64,000 nt of DNA, from positions 62,001 through 126,000 of the forward strand of contig NZ_FNQN01000004.1 in assembly GCF_900107645.1 (NCBI RefSeq), given 5' to 3'. The translations under genes were made by a program, and so were the position numbers. The DNA is from Desulfuromusa kysingii (GTDB lineage: Bacteria; Desulfobacterota; Desulfuromonadia; Desulfuromonadales; Geopsychrobacteraceae). Of this stretch, positions 39,424 through 48,681 are shown piece by piece (positions within the stretch are counted from its first letter, which is position 1; every line of letters starts with the position of its first letter). The notes under the pieces are model-generated. The model saw only the letters and a program-made list of their open reading frames with translations, had not been told where the DNA came from and did not search any database.

Positions 39424-40557
39424 GACCAATCCCGAAACAAAGGACCCAACAAGGACTGCCAACTTGTCGGCATAAAGGAACATCTGCGTATCATCATAAG
39501 CCAGGGTATCGACAAACAGACTCATAGTGAAACCGATACCAGTAAGAATAGAGACGCCATAGAGTTGTTTCCAGCTACTATCGGTCGGCAGGCTGGCGAA
39601 CCCGGATTTGATCGCCAGCCAACTAAAACCAAATACTCCCAACTGCTTGCCTAAAAACAATCCGAGCATAATTCCTATGGGGACAGGATTAATCATTTCT
39701 GCCAATGAAATGCCCCTCAAATCCACTCCAGCATTGACAAAGGCAAAAAGGGGCAATATCAAAAATACGACCCAGTTGTGCAGATCATGCTCCATTTCTT
39801 GGTTCATTGAGAAACGCCTCCCCTTTCTACTGGTACAATGCAAAGGGATCATAAATGCCAGCGCCACCCCAGCCAACGTGGCATGGACGCCTGACTTCAA
39901 GACGCTGACCCACAACAGGACACCGACCAGAATATACGCCCCTTTAAGAGCAACTCCTATCCGGTTCATGACAAATAAAATAGACAGTGCTATGGAAGCG
40001 ATAATAATGGATAAGGTTGAAAGATCATTCGTATAAAATAGAGCAATAATAATGATAGCGCCTAAATCATCAATGATCGCCAGAGCAAGTAAAAATACCT
40101 TGAGAGACAACGGCACCCTCGTCCCTAACAGCGACAAAACCCCTAAAGCGAAAGCGATATCGGTAGCCGTAGGGATAGCCCAACCTTTCATGGCAAACGA
40201 GTTCCCATGATTAAAAGCAATGAAGACCAAGGCAGGAACAATCATGCCACCCATAGCAGCAACCCCCGGCAGGACAACTTGGCGGACTGAAGACAGGTGA
40301 CCTTCTAAAACCTCCCTTTTGACCTCTAAACCAATGAGAAAGAAAAAAATCGCCATGAGACCATCATTCACCCAAAGCAATAGCGGTTTGGCGATCTGTA
40401 AATCACCGACACGAACCTCAACATGAGTGTGGAGGAAACCGCTATAGATCTCTGAGAAAACACTATTTTTTAACAGCAGTGCACAAATGGTAGCCAGAAC
40501 CAGCAAGATGCCTGCTGAAGATTCTTTTTTGATAAAAGCATTAATGGACTCAATCAT
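39394..40557 (-). CDS. nhaA: Na+/H+ antiporter NhaA
   Basis: NhaA exchanges two protons for one sodium ion across the inner membrane and is used for sodium and pH tolerance. The 387-residue protein has about 12 membrane helices and typical motifs such as FFLIGLEVKREVLEG, WAIPTATDIAFALG and DDLGAIIIIA, with the paired Asp of the ion site. It is a single gene; an inverted repeat GGATAA-TTATCC lies upstream. Confidence 0.95.
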   Translation of the reverse strand: MIESINAFIKKESSAGILLVLATICALLLKNSVFSEIYSGFLHTHVEVRVGDLQIAKPLLLWVNDGLMAIFFFLIGLEVKREVLEGHLSSVRQVVLPGVAAMGGMIVPALVFIAFNHGNSFAMKGWAIPTATDIAFALGVLSLLGTRVPLSLKVFLLALAIIDDLGAIIIIALFYTNDLSTLSIIIASIALSILFVMNRIGVALKGAYILVGVLLWVSVLKSGVHATLAGVALAFMIPLHCTSRKGRRFSMNQEMEHDLHNWVVFLILPLFAFVNAGVDLRGISLAEMINPVPIGIMLGLFLGKQLGVFGFSWLAIKSGFASLPTDSSWKQLYGVSILTGIGFTMSLFVDTLAYDDTQMFLYADKLAVLVGSFVSGLVGYLVLRIAR

Positions 40558-40730
40558 TGTTCTTCCTTACCTAATCCCCCCCCCAAAAAGATGACAAGTG
40601 GCACATTCAACGACGATGAAGAAACCGCTGGTTCCAGACAACCAAAGTGAATTGGTGGTCGAATCGCTGCTACGAAAATGAAGAACCAGACAATAATAGA
40701 ATTCAAACCTGTAGGCTAGTCATTATGATA

Positions 40731-40746
40731 GGATAAAATCTTATCC
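40731..40746. promoter_or_regulatory. Inverted repeat GGATAA-aatc-TTATCC
   Basis: A perfect 6-bp inverted repeat with 4-base spacer, between divergently transcribed nhaA and the DsrE-like gene. It could be an operator or part of a leader. Function unknown. Confidence 0.3.
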
Positions 40747-40808
40747 AGATAAAAGAGGGCATTCAATTTTTTTCCACAGCGAACAAACGACAAAAAAAGG
40801 AGCTTGTC

Positions 40809-41126
40809 ATGGCAAAAGTTCTCATATGGTTGGCGTCAGGTGACCTTGACAAACTACAACCGGGAATAATCTACGGGACCAATGCAAGAAAGAACGGTTG
40901 GGTCGATGATGTGCAATTCGTCGTCTTTGGTGAAAGTGAAAAGGTGATGTTAGAACATCCAGAAACGTTCGCCATCCTCCAGGAGAACAATACCGCCTAC
41001 TGCAAGTTTGTAGCGGATGACCTGGGGATCACCTCATCACTCACAAAAAAAGGGGCCAATATCATTTACGTTGGTGACTATATTTCAAACTTCATCAAAG
41101 AGGGATATCAGGTTATTACTTTTTAG
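40809..41126 (+). CDS. DsrE-like family protein
   Basis: A 105-residue protein with a DsrE/DsrF-like fold pattern: an initial beta strand (KVLIWLASGD), then VDDVQFVVFGESE and GANIIYVGDYISNFIKEGYQVITF. The Cys in NTAYCKF is not in the position used for sulfur transfer in TusD, so catalytic sulfur transfer is not assured. RBS AAGGAG precedes the ATG. It is a single gene with a hairpin after its stop. Confidence 0.65.
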   Translation: MAKVLIWLASGDLDKLQPGIIYGTNARKNGWVDDVQFVVFGESEKVMLEHPETFAILQENNTAYCKFVADDLGITSSLTKKGANIIYVGDYISNFIKEGYQVITF

Positions 41127-41130
41127 AAGC

Positions 41131-41165
41131 TACAGGTTGAAGGCTCCATAGGCCTTCAACCTGTA
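41131..41165. terminator. Hairpin between DsrE-like gene and fba
   Basis: TACAGGTTGAAGGC (41131-41144) pairs with GCCTTCAACCTGTA (41152-41165) in a perfect 14-bp stem. The T-tract is weak on both sides. It lies between converging genes. Confidence 0.6.
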
Positions 41166-41183
41166 ATAGATACAGAAGAGTTC

Positions 41184-42164
41184 TCAAGCTTTTCCAGCAC
41201 TTCCCAAAACCGTCTCGTTCTTGTGTTTAATCAGACGGATCAACTCGGTGCGGGCAGCACCCAGATATTTACGCGGGTCAAACTCACTGGGGTTATTCTG
41301 CAGATACTCACGCACCTTGGCGGTGACGGCCAAACGACCATCTGAATCAATATTGATCTTACAAACAGCACTGGCTGCCGCTTTGCGAAGCTGGTCTTCC
41401 GGCACCCCAACAGCACCATCCATCTTGCCACCATACTGGTTGATCAGTGCAACATATTCGGGGAGAACACTGGAGGCACCATGGAGCACAATCGGAAAAC
41501 CGGGAATCCGCTTTTGACATTCGGCCAGGATATCGAACCGCAACGGTGGCACCGATTCCCCCTCTTTGAGCTTAAACTTGTAGGCACCATGGCTAGTTCC
41601 TATCGATATCGCGAGGGAATCTACCCCGGTCTTCTTGACAAAATCTTCAACTTCATCAGGCTGAGTGTAGGTGGATTTTTCAGCAACCACCTCATCCTCG
41701 ATCCCGGCAAGAACTCCAAGTTCACCTTCAACTGTGACATCATGCGCATGGGCATAGTCAACCACCTGACGGGTCAAGGCAACATTATCAGCATAAGAGA
41801 GATGCGAACCGTCAATCATGACGGATGAGAATCCAGACTCAATACAACTCTGGCAAAGTTCAAAGGAATCACCATGATCCAGATGGAGAACAATCGGGAT
41901 TTCTACCCCCATCTCTTTTGCCATCTGCACTGCACCCGTGGCCATATAACGGAGCATCGTTTCATTAGCATAGTTCCGTGCACCTTTACTGATCTGCAGA
42001 ATGACCGGCGACCTTGTTTCTACACAGGCCGTAATGATTGCCTGCAGTTGTTCAAGATTATTAAAATTATAGGCAGGGATAGCATAACCACCATCGACCG
42101 CTTTTCGAAATATTTCCCGCGAATTTACCAAACCCAGATCTTTGTAACTCACGACGTCAGCCAT
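41184..42164 (-). CDS. fba: Class II fructose-bisphosphate aldolase
   Basis: This enzyme splits or forms fructose 1,6-bisphosphate in glycolysis and gluconeogenesis. The 326-residue protein has the class II zinc-site contexts LHLDHGDSFE and IGTSHGAYK, and LHGASS. It is divergent from gap with 315 bases between the two genes. Confidence 0.95.
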   Translation of the reverse strand: MADVVSYKDLGLVNSREIFRKAVDGGYAIPAYNFNNLEQLQAIITACVETRSPVILQISKGARNYANETMLRYMATGAVQMAKEMGVEIPIVLHLDHGDSFELCQSCIESGFSSVMIDGSHLSYADNVALTRQVVDYAHAHDVTVEGELGVLAGIEDEVVAEKSTYTQPDEVEDFVKKTGVDSLAISIGTSHGAYKFKLKEGESVPPLRFDILAECQKRIPGFPIVLHGASSVLPEYVALINQYGGKMDGAVGVPEDQLRKAAASAVCKINIDSDGRLAVTAKVREYLQNNPSEFDPRKYLGAARTELIRLIKHKNETVLGSAGKA

Positions 42165-42479
42165 TATTTATTCCTCCATGGAGATTGCGGATAAAGTGTA
42201 ATGCCAAAACGAATTTATCTCTCGACGATTAACTCTAACAATTTTTATCAACCAACCTAACTAATTGTCCAGTGACTGCCGGATAAAAGGCAACGACGAT
42301 CCCTGTAAAGGGAGTTGCAAAAGCAGTACAGTTAAATTAGTATACGCAGATTTAAAGGGCACGGAAAGATAAAATCTGAATCGAGCGCCTCAGTCGGCTA
42401 TCCTGTAGAGATCGATTGGTTCAGATTCAATCCTCTTTATATTATAGACACTAACACACAATGAAAGGGTTTGCTGGAT
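42165..42479. other. Divergent regulatory region between fba and gap
   Basis: About 315 bases with no gene. It holds a likely gap promoter at 42416-42445 and a hairpin at about 42290-42317 (GCAAC/GTTGC and TCCCT/AGGGA arms). The fba promoter is not clear. Confidence 0.5.
42416..42445 (+). promoter_or_regulatory. Possible sigma70 promoter of gap
   Basis: TTGGTT (42416-42421) and TATTAT (42440-42445) are 18 bases apart, about 35 bases before the gap ATG. Confidence 0.4.
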
Positions 42480-43922
42480 ATGGTTGACACAAAAACAGAT
42501 GAGTATTTTAAAGAGTGGAAAGAGCGCGAGACAATTGCCGAAGCCATGACACCGCTACTCGGAAAGCTTTATCGTGATCAGGAGGTGATCTGTACCGTCT
42601 ATGGTCGCGCCCTTGTCAACCAATCGACAATTGAAGTTCTCCGGGCCCACCGTTTTGCCCGGCAGATTATCAATCGAGAGATCTGGGTCTCGGACACTTA
42701 CCCCATCCTCCTGGCCATGACAGAGATGGATCTCGCCCCTGGAAAAGTTGATCTCGGGAAGATGGCGATCCTCTTTCAGGAACAAGGTGGTGGGGATATT
42801 AAAGCTTTTGTCGCCGAGCAGTTAAAAGGTCTGGATACTGGCAAAGGACATCAACTCAACGAACCCCGTGACGTCGTCCTTTACGGTTTCGGTCGTATCG
42901 GTCGCCTGTTGGCAAGAATCCTGATCGAACAGACCGGTGGCGGCAACAAGCTGCGCCTAAGAGCGGCTGTTGTTCGTAAAGGGAGTGAAGATGACCTGAC
43001 CAAACGCGCCAGCCTCCTTCGCCGCGATTCTGTTCACGGCCACTTCAAAGGGACTATCAGAGTCGATGAGGCCGAAAATGCCATTATCGCCAATGGCAAT
43101 ATGATCCGCATCATTTACGCCAACTCTCCTGAAGATGTTGACTATACAAAGTATGGAATCAACAACGCTCTGATTATCGACAACACCGGTAAATGGCGTG
43201 ACCGCGAAGGCTTAGGACGACACATTCATTGCAAAGGGGCCTCCCAGGTTATACTGACAGCGCCGGGCAAGGGAGATATCCCCAATGTCGTTTATGGTGT
43301 CAACAATGCGTTACTTGAGACAGATGAAAAAATTCTCTCCGCAGCCAGTTGTACAACCAATGCGATTGTCCCGGTCCTTAAAGCTATCAATGAGAAATTC
43401 GGTATCGAAGCAGGACATATTGAGACCTGTCACAGCTATACGAATGATCAAAACCTGATAGACAATTATCACAACAAAGAGCGTCGGGGTCGTAGTGCGC
43501 CGTTAAATATGGTCATCACAGAAACCGGAGCAGCAAACGCCGTTGCCAAAACATTGCCAGAGCTTGCGGGAAAATTGACCGGCAATGCCATTCGGGTTCC
43601 GACCCCCAATGTTTCTCTGGCGATTTTGAACCTTACCTTAAACCAAGAAACCAGCGTTGAAGAACTGAATCGCTATCTGCGGGGGGTCTCACTCGATTCA
43701 CCGTTACAAGATCAAATCGACTTCACCAATTCACCCGAGGCGGTCTCTAGCGACATGGTTGGCTCAACATATGCTGGAATTATTGATTCATTGGCAACTA
43801 TTGTTCAAGGCAATCGCTGCGTCCTCTACATCTGGTACGACAATGAATATGGCTACAGCTACCAAGTAGTGCGGATTGCTGAAAAAGTGTCAGGAATGAG
43901 CTTAAATCACTGGCCCAGATAA
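42480..43922 (+). CDS. gap: Glyceraldehyde-3-phosphate dehydrogenase, long form
   Basis: GAPDH oxidises glyceraldehyde 3-phosphate to 1,3-bisphosphoglycerate. The protein is 480 residues, about 140 longer than the common form. The extra N-terminal region (about 1-135) precedes the Rossmann start YGFGRIGRLLARIL. The catalytic Cys is in AASCTTNAI, and the C-terminal domain is complete (WYDNEYGYSYQ). The ATG at 42480 has GAAAGGG upstream; a TTG at 42471 is too close. A strong terminator follows. Some proteobacteria carry this long form; its cofactor preference is not shown. Confidence 0.95.
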   Translation: MVDTKTDEYFKEWKERETIAEAMTPLLGKLYRDQEVICTVYGRALVNQSTIEVLRAHRFARQIINREIWVSDTYPILLAMTEMDLAPGKVDLGKMAILFQEQGGGDIKAFVAEQLKGLDTGKGHQLNEPRDVVLYGFGRIGRLLARILIEQTGGGNKLRLRAAVVRKGSEDDLTKRASLLRRDSVHGHFKGTIRVDEAENAIIANGNMIRIIYANSPEDVDYTKYGINNALIIDNTGKWRDREGLGRHIHCKGASQVILTAPGKGDIPNVVYGVNNALLETDEKILSAASCTTNAIVPVLKAINEKFGIEAGHIETCHSYTNDQNLIDNYHNKERRGRSAPLNMVITETGAANAVAKTLPELAGKLTGNAIRVPTPNVSLAILNLTLNQETSVEELNRYLRGVSLDSPLQDQIDFTNSPEAVSSDMVGSTYAGIIDSLATIVQGNRCVLYIWYDNEYGYSYQVVRIAEKVSGMSLNHWPR

Positions 43923-43951
43923 AGAGTTAGACGCCGGGGGTTAAAAAAAGG

Positions 43952-43988
43952 AAACCGGGCTATTCGCATGAAATAGTCCGGTTTTTTT
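43952..43988 (+). terminator. Intrinsic terminator of gap
   Basis: AAACCGGGCTATT (43952-43964) pairs with AATAGTCCGGTTT (43972-43984), with one G-U pair, followed by a seven-T run. Confidence 0.9.
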
Positions 43989-44062
43989 CAGTTTTTATGT
44001 AATTCAGATAATTGCATTGCAACGCTTAAACAATGACGCCAAAGAACACCGATCATAAAAAA

Positions 44063-44099
44063 ACAAAAAGCCGACATCTTTGCAGATTCGGCTTTTTGT
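44063..44099 (-). terminator. Intrinsic terminator of rpsU
   Basis: ACAAAAAGCCGA (44063-44074) pairs with TCGGCTTTTTGT (44088-44099), with an inner ATCT/AGAT. In the minus direction a long T-run follows. Confidence 0.88.
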
Positions 44100-44119
44100 C
44101 ATATAGAAACAGAAGGAGT

Positions 44120-44317
44120 TTAGTTAAACCGCTTCATAGCACGTTGCTTCTTACGCAAACGGCGCTGGGCTTCTTTCTCTTTGCGTTTACGCTTAATGCT
44201 TGGCTTTTCGTAAAATTTACGTTGCTTCATTTCACGGAAAAGTCCCTCTTGCTGTAACTTACGCTTGAGAACCTTAATCGCTTTTTCGACGTTACCATCA
44301 ATAACTGTGATTTCCAC
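44120..44317 (-). CDS. rpsU: 30S ribosomal protein S21
   Basis: S21 helps the 30S subunit pair with mRNA. The 65-residue protein has the family core NVEKAIKVLKRKLQ, REMKQRKFYEKPS and a basic C-terminus. I set the start at the GTG at 44317, with GGGGTGA about six bases upstream; a TTG at 44323 is too close to it. It has its own sigma70 promoter and terminator. Confidence 0.94.
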   Translation of the reverse strand: MEITVIDGNVEKAIKVLKRKLQQEGLFREMKQRKFYEKPSIKRKRKEKEAQRRLRKKQRAMKRFN

Positions 44318-44375
44318 GAACAATCACCCCACTTTCTCTACCATCTTTGCAGAGTCACCTCCACAAGAGCTGGAA

Positions 44376-44404
44376 CATATACCTTTTGGTCCCAATGAAG
44401 TCAA
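44376..44404 (-). promoter_or_regulatory. Sigma70-type promoter of rpsU
   Basis: In the minus direction, TTGACT (44399-44404) and TATATG (44376-44381) are 17 bases apart. The -35 box overlaps the end of the upstream methyltransferase gene. Confidence 0.6.
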
Positions 44405-45510
44405 GCTTTTTTCAACAAAGAGACCTTGATTCCACCGTTGGTAAAACGGAGCAACGGCTCAAAAGAGAGGCCCGTCGCCTTGAGCAATTCAGATTCAGGA
44501 CAGATAACCGCGCCGTCCCAATCAGTGAAAATGGAACCATAGAGCTGGCCCAAATCATGATAGAGAGATTGCAAGCTGGCATTCCGGCCCAGCCTTTCAC
44601 CGTAAGGGGGATTACAGATTAACAACCCCTTGGGGAACTGTGGTTGGAGTTTCTGCATCTGTCCGCAAGAGAGTTGAATGGCCCCTTCCAACCCAATAGA
44701 TTCTATATTTGCCTGCGCTGCCTGTATCGCTTTGGGATTATTATCAACTGCATAAATAGGGACTGGAAGAGTCGCCTTTTCGGCTCTCTGCGCTTCAATC
44801 AACAACTGCTGCCACAACCCTGGCCGAAATTTCGGCCAGTTCATAAAAGCAAAGTCCCGCCCTTTTCCCGGAGCCCTGTGGAGCGCAATCAAAGCCGCCT
44901 CGATAGCAAAAGTTCCTGAACCGGTCATCACATCAACGAGTGGCAATGACCCGTCATAACCGCAAGCCAATAAGCACCCTGCAGCCAACGTCTCCCGCAA
45001 TGGCGCAGCAACACGAGCATGTCGGTAGCCACGTCGATGGAGAAGTTCTCCAGAGCTATCAACCGACACCTCACAGTGATTATCATTGATCCGGATAAAA
45101 ACCTTCTGCACTGGCCCCGTGGTCCCATTCTTCTCACCCAGAGCTTTGACCATCGCATCCTCGCAGGCAGCGGCAATACGCCCGGTATGGTTTAAGCGGG
45201 AACCATGACTTACCGCCCTAATTTCACAGGCACGTCCTGGTTTGATAAAACGTCCCCAGGGGAGACGAGACAAACGTTGAAATAAAGTGGGAAAATCCCG
45301 AGCGACAACAGTCCCCAAACGAACTAAAATTCGAGTGGCACTACGTAACCACAGATTTGCAAGGTAGAGTTCGTGCAGCCCCCCTTCAAACTCTACTCCC
45401 CCACGAATAATGTGAAGCGGTTGAATCCCAAGACGATTCAGTTCGTTGGCGCAAATATTTTCAAGACCCAGCGTCGTCACAACAAAATAGCGATAAGTTT
45501 GTGCTTGCAT
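44401..45510 (-). CDS. THUMP-domain RNA methyltransferase, RlmL-N-like
   Basis: A 369-residue protein with an N-terminal THUMP RNA-binding domain (about 1-160) and a C-terminal class I methyltransferase domain. The SAM motif VDVMTGSGTFAIEAAL and the NPPYGERLG catalytic motif are clear. These features match RlmL-type enzymes that methylate 23S rRNA guanines. The ATG at 45510 is preceded by GGGG; the frame reaches 45537. The exact target base is not shown. Confidence 0.9.
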   Translation of the reverse strand: MQAQTYRYFVVTTLGLENICANELNRLGIQPLHIIRGGVEFEGGLHELYLANLWLRSATRILVRLGTVVARDFPTLFQRLSRLPWGRFIKPGRACEIRAVSHGSRLNHTGRIAAACEDAMVKALGEKNGTTGPVQKVFIRINDNHCEVSVDSSGELLHRRGYRHARVAAPLRETLAAGCLLACGYDGSLPLVDVMTGSGTFAIEAALIALHRAPGKGRDFAFMNWPKFRPGLWQQLLIEAQRAEKATLPVPIYAVDNNPKAIQAAQANIESIGLEGAIQLSCGQMQKLQPQFPKGLLICNPPYGERLGRNASLQSLYHDLGQLYGSIFTDWDGAVICPESELLKATGLSFEPLLRFTNGGIKVSLLKKA

Positions 45511-45686
45511 CAAAGACCCCATGCGGAGAAAAATCAAAATAGCGTTAAATCATTAAATTTCTTAAAATTATCTGAGAATATATATTTATTTCTGCCGTTA
45601 CACAATTATTGGTTTGTTCTTATCTACGAAAAAATATAGAATAGAGAGCCTAGTCGTATATCAACAACAGAGGCGGTGAATGTAAC

Positions 45687-46382
45687 ATGAATTACCAACG
45701 CTATTTCAAAACAGATCAACAACTACTGCTACAAGTTCAAAATACTGCCGGGAATGGTGAGCGGACTGAGCTTATGTCTGTGCGGGTTGTTTCTCTGGAC
45801 GATGACTTGCTCCTCCTTTCTCTCCCTTATGGCGCAGATGCCGTTGAAAAATATCCTTTTAGTGAAGGATTGACCTTTGAAATTACATCCGAGTCTATGG
45901 GTTTGGGCATTCGTGCTACCGCTCGTTTTGAGAAAAAAATTGACAAAAACAAGTTTACCATCAGGCTCAACTCAGACCTGGAAATGTTCCAACGACGGAT
46001 CAGTAAACGTTTTGATTGCCAACTGGGTATCCGCTTCAGTCGTGCCGCCAAAACACTGCATACCATGCGTGAAATCTGGGAAAAAAACATAAAAGTGCTT
46101 CACAGCCCGGAAGCTCCTCTCGTTTATGAGGGGTTTAAGTCTTATCGGGTTAACATCAGTTCCGGGGGTATCCGGTTCTCCATCAAACCACCGGCCGATC
46201 AAGGGGAGCTGTGTCTGGTTCTTATCAATCTGGAAGATGGGAAACCACCAGTCTGTGCTATTGCTGAGATCGTGTGGGTGTGCATGCAAGATGAATCAGC
46301 GGTCACGGCGGGTCTCCGCTTTATCAATATTCTCAGTGAGGATCAACAAAGAATCGATACCTTCATCAACTCAAAAAGATAA
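45687..46382 (+). CDS. PilZ domain protein (c-di-GMP binding)
   Basis: A 231-residue protein with an N-terminal YcgR-like region (about 1-100) and a PilZ domain. The c-di-GMP signatures are RRISKR (RxxxR) at about 108-113 and NISSGG (NxSxxG). It probably acts as a c-di-GMP receptor that controls motility, adhesion or secretion; the partner is not shown. It is a single gene with a ribosome binding site of the AGAGG type. Confidence 0.88.
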   Translation: MNYQRYFKTDQQLLLQVQNTAGNGERTELMSVRVVSLDDDLLLLSLPYGADAVEKYPFSEGLTFEITSESMGLGIRATARFEKKIDKNKFTIRLNSDLEMFQRRISKRFDCQLGIRFSRAAKTLHTMREIWEKNIKVLHSPEAPLVYEGFKSYRVNISSGGIRFSIKPPADQGELCLVLINLEDGKPPVCAIAEIVWVCMQDESAVTAGLRFINILSEDQQRIDTFINSKR

Positions 46383-46516
46383 GACGGGCAATAAATCATC
46401 AACAACACAACAGCTCCCTGAAGAGTCTCAGCGCTAAAGAAACAGAACTTGACGCCGGTTCTGGATATCGCTCATCGTCATTAAAGGCAATTTGTGGCTT
46501 CACCGACAACTGTGCC

Positions 46517-46545
46517 TTGTCACCGACAATATTCTAGGCTATAAA
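46517..46545 (+). promoter_or_regulatory. Sigma70-type promoter of the J-domain gene
   Basis: TTGTCA (46517-46522) and TATAAA (46540-46545) are 17 bases apart, about 58 bases before the J-domain ATG. Confidence 0.6.
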
Positions 46546-46602
46546 AAACAAGTGTCATGATTGGCATTGAGATAACTTCAGCCGTCAGGAAACAAACACC
46601 TC

Positions 46603-47370
46603 ATGCAACAAGTGACAGAAACAGAAGTTTTCCATGCTTGTCGAACCTTATTCGGCTCTGGTCTGCAGCTAAATAGAGATTTTTTATCCTATTTACAGCC
46701 AGCAGGAGTGCGCTCAGCTTATAGGCAAAAGGCCAAAATCACCCATCCTGACCGTTTTGCAGTGTCTGCTCCGATAATCCGCAGCAAGCAACACCGGCTA
46801 TTCCAGGATTTAAATCAAGCGCATCAAACTGTTCTGGCCTATCTTAAACAACGAAAACACGTTTCCAGCGGAAACTTTTCGCGCCAGTATTCTGCCCCCA
46901 CGCGACCCAGACAGCGACAAAATGATCCGTTCGAGCGGCAGTCACGACACAGGTCGCTCCCTCCGCGACCACTCCAATTTGGACTGTTCCTCTATTATTC
47001 AGGCATCATTCCATTCCATGCCGTGATCTCAGCGGTGACCTGGCAACGGCGGCAACGGCCAGTGCTGGGTGAAATTGCGCGGCGTTGGGGTTGGCTGAAT
47101 GAAAGTAATATTCAAGACATTATCAACTACCGCAACGGCATCCTTAAATTTGGTGAACGGGCAGAACAACTGGGATTTCTCAACCAACGACAGATCCGCA
47201 CCCTCCTCTATCACCAACAAAGCCAACAACAACAAATGGGACATTATTTTATTGAACAAGGATATTTTGATGCAGCAACCCTGAATCAATTGTTGTTACA
47301 ACTTGCTGAACATAATCAGACCTACCGAAACAGATGTAGTGGTCAGTTTTATTACTTCCACCGCAAGTAA
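46603..47370 (+). CDS. J-domain protein
   Basis: A 255-residue protein. An early region (about 35-80) has a J-domain pattern with the HPD tripeptide in AKITHPDRF, which stimulates DnaK ATPase. A basic Gln/Arg-rich linker follows, then a C-terminal module with repeated units such as LGEIARRWGWL, AEQLGFLNQRQI and GHYFIEQGYFDAATL. The client or partner is unknown. It is followed by the rdgC-like gene after 49 bases. Confidence 0.75.
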   Translation: MQQVTETEVFHACRTLFGSGLQLNRDFLSYLQPAGVRSAYRQKAKITHPDRFAVSAPIIRSKQHRLFQDLNQAHQTVLAYLKQRKHVSSGNFSRQYSAPTRPRQRQNDPFERQSRHRSLPPRPLQFGLFLYYSGIIPFHAVISAVTWQRRQRPVLGEIARRWGWLNESNIQDIINYRNGILKFGERAEQLGFLNQRQIRTLLYHQQSQQQQMGHYFIEQGYFDAATLNQLLLQLAEHNQTYRNRCSGQFYYFHRK

Positions 47371-47419
47371 GCTGAGAGACTATCCCACTTAATCAATCAC
47401 GACCTATGAAGGAGATCAT

Positions 47420-48586
47420 ATGGGCTTTTTAGCCACATCTGCCAGTATTTGTTATTTTCAAGTCACCGGCACTCTCGATCCACAAACTAAACTTCAAGAA
47501 CTCGCAGACAAGCTTACAGCAGAAGGGTTCCGTTCGATTGAACAATCGGCCGATGAACTCGCAACAGGATGGGTTGAGCTAGACAACTATGACAGCAGCG
47601 AATTCAGCTCTTCACAACAGTGCTGGCGCGATCACTACCTGTGCTTCAGCTTACGCCAAGACCGCCGCCGCATCCCAGCTGCGCTGCTGAAACGACAGAT
47701 TGTCCGCTTATGCGACAAATTTCTTGAGGAGAACCCGACGCTGAACTACGTCCCTAAAGGGGAAAAAGAACAAATCCGCGATCAAGCACGCACATCACTG
47801 CTTGCTCGCACTCTGCCGACACCATCTTTTTATGATGTGGTATGGGATACCGACCAGCAATTACTGCGCTTTTGTTCTCTGGGACAGAACACCATTGATA
47901 GCTTCCAAGGGTTATTTCATCAAACCTTTCCCGGACTGCGTCTACAAATATTTCACCCTCTCGCGCGTGCCATACAGGTTCTCCCAGAGCAATTACGCGA
48001 CTCTCTACAACAGGCTAACAAGTCACAAACGGAAAACGTTTTGGAGCAAATTGAAGCTAATCGTTGGCTGGGAACTGATTTTCTCCAATGGTTATTCTAT
48101 CGTACCTTGAATTCTGATTCACGCTACCAGGTCACAACCGAGGGACCGCTATTAGAGAAACAACCCTTCACAGCCTTTTTAGACAACCGCTTGGTGCTCG
48201 TCGGTGGTGGTCAAGAAGGGGTGCAAAAAATTGTTGTCGCCGGCCCACAAGATCAATATCGCGAAGTTCGAGCAGCCTTACAGCAAGGAAAACAAATCGA
48301 AGAAGCGACTATCCACTTACAACAGAATGAAGATGACTGTTGGAAGCTAACATTGAAAGGGGAACGGTTTCAATTTGGCAGCTACCGCACCCCTATGATT
48401 CGTCCGGATAAAGATCCAAATGACGACCCTCAGGCAGAAGCAGAAGCTGCATTTTTCACCAAGATTGCCAGCATTGAGGAAGGGGAGCAGATGTTCAATA
48501 GCCTGTTAAAATCATTTTTAGAGCTCCGCCTTGGTGAACAATGGGCAGCAGAACAAGCGGCGATATTAACCTGGCTCAATGAATAA
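47420..48586 (+). CDS. RdgC-like recombination-associated protein
   Basis: A 388-residue protein that begins like the RdgC family (SASICYFQVTG, WVELDN, FSLRQDRRRIPAALLKRQI). RdgC is a DNA-binding ring that modulates RecA in gammaproteobacteria. The C-terminal half is divergent from that family, so the same function is not certain. RBS AAGGAG precedes the ATG. Neighbours are the J-domain and SpoIIE genes. Confidence 0.75.
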   Translation: MGFLATSASICYFQVTGTLDPQTKLQELADKLTAEGFRSIEQSADELATGWVELDNYDSSEFSSSQQCWRDHYLCFSLRQDRRRIPAALLKRQIVRLCDKFLEENPTLNYVPKGEKEQIRDQARTSLLARTLPTPSFYDVVWDTDQQLLRFCSLGQNTIDSFQGLFHQTFPGLRLQIFHPLARAIQVLPEQLRDSLQQANKSQTENVLEQIEANRWLGTDFLQWLFYRTLNSDSRYQVTTEGPLLEKQPFTAFLDNRLVLVGGGQEGVQKIVVAGPQDQYREVRAALQQGKQIEEATIHLQQNEDDCWKLTLKGERFQFGSYRTPMIRPDKDPNDDPQAEAEAAFFTKIASIEEGEQMFNSLLKSFLELRLGEQWAAEQAAILTWLNE

Positions 48587-48681
48587 GAATAACGTGCTAT
48601 CGCCTCTGCTGAGGGAAAATTGTTATACTATGAGGACAAGTCAAGAGAACCGGCCTGCGTTACTGCAGAGATAGAGACGCT

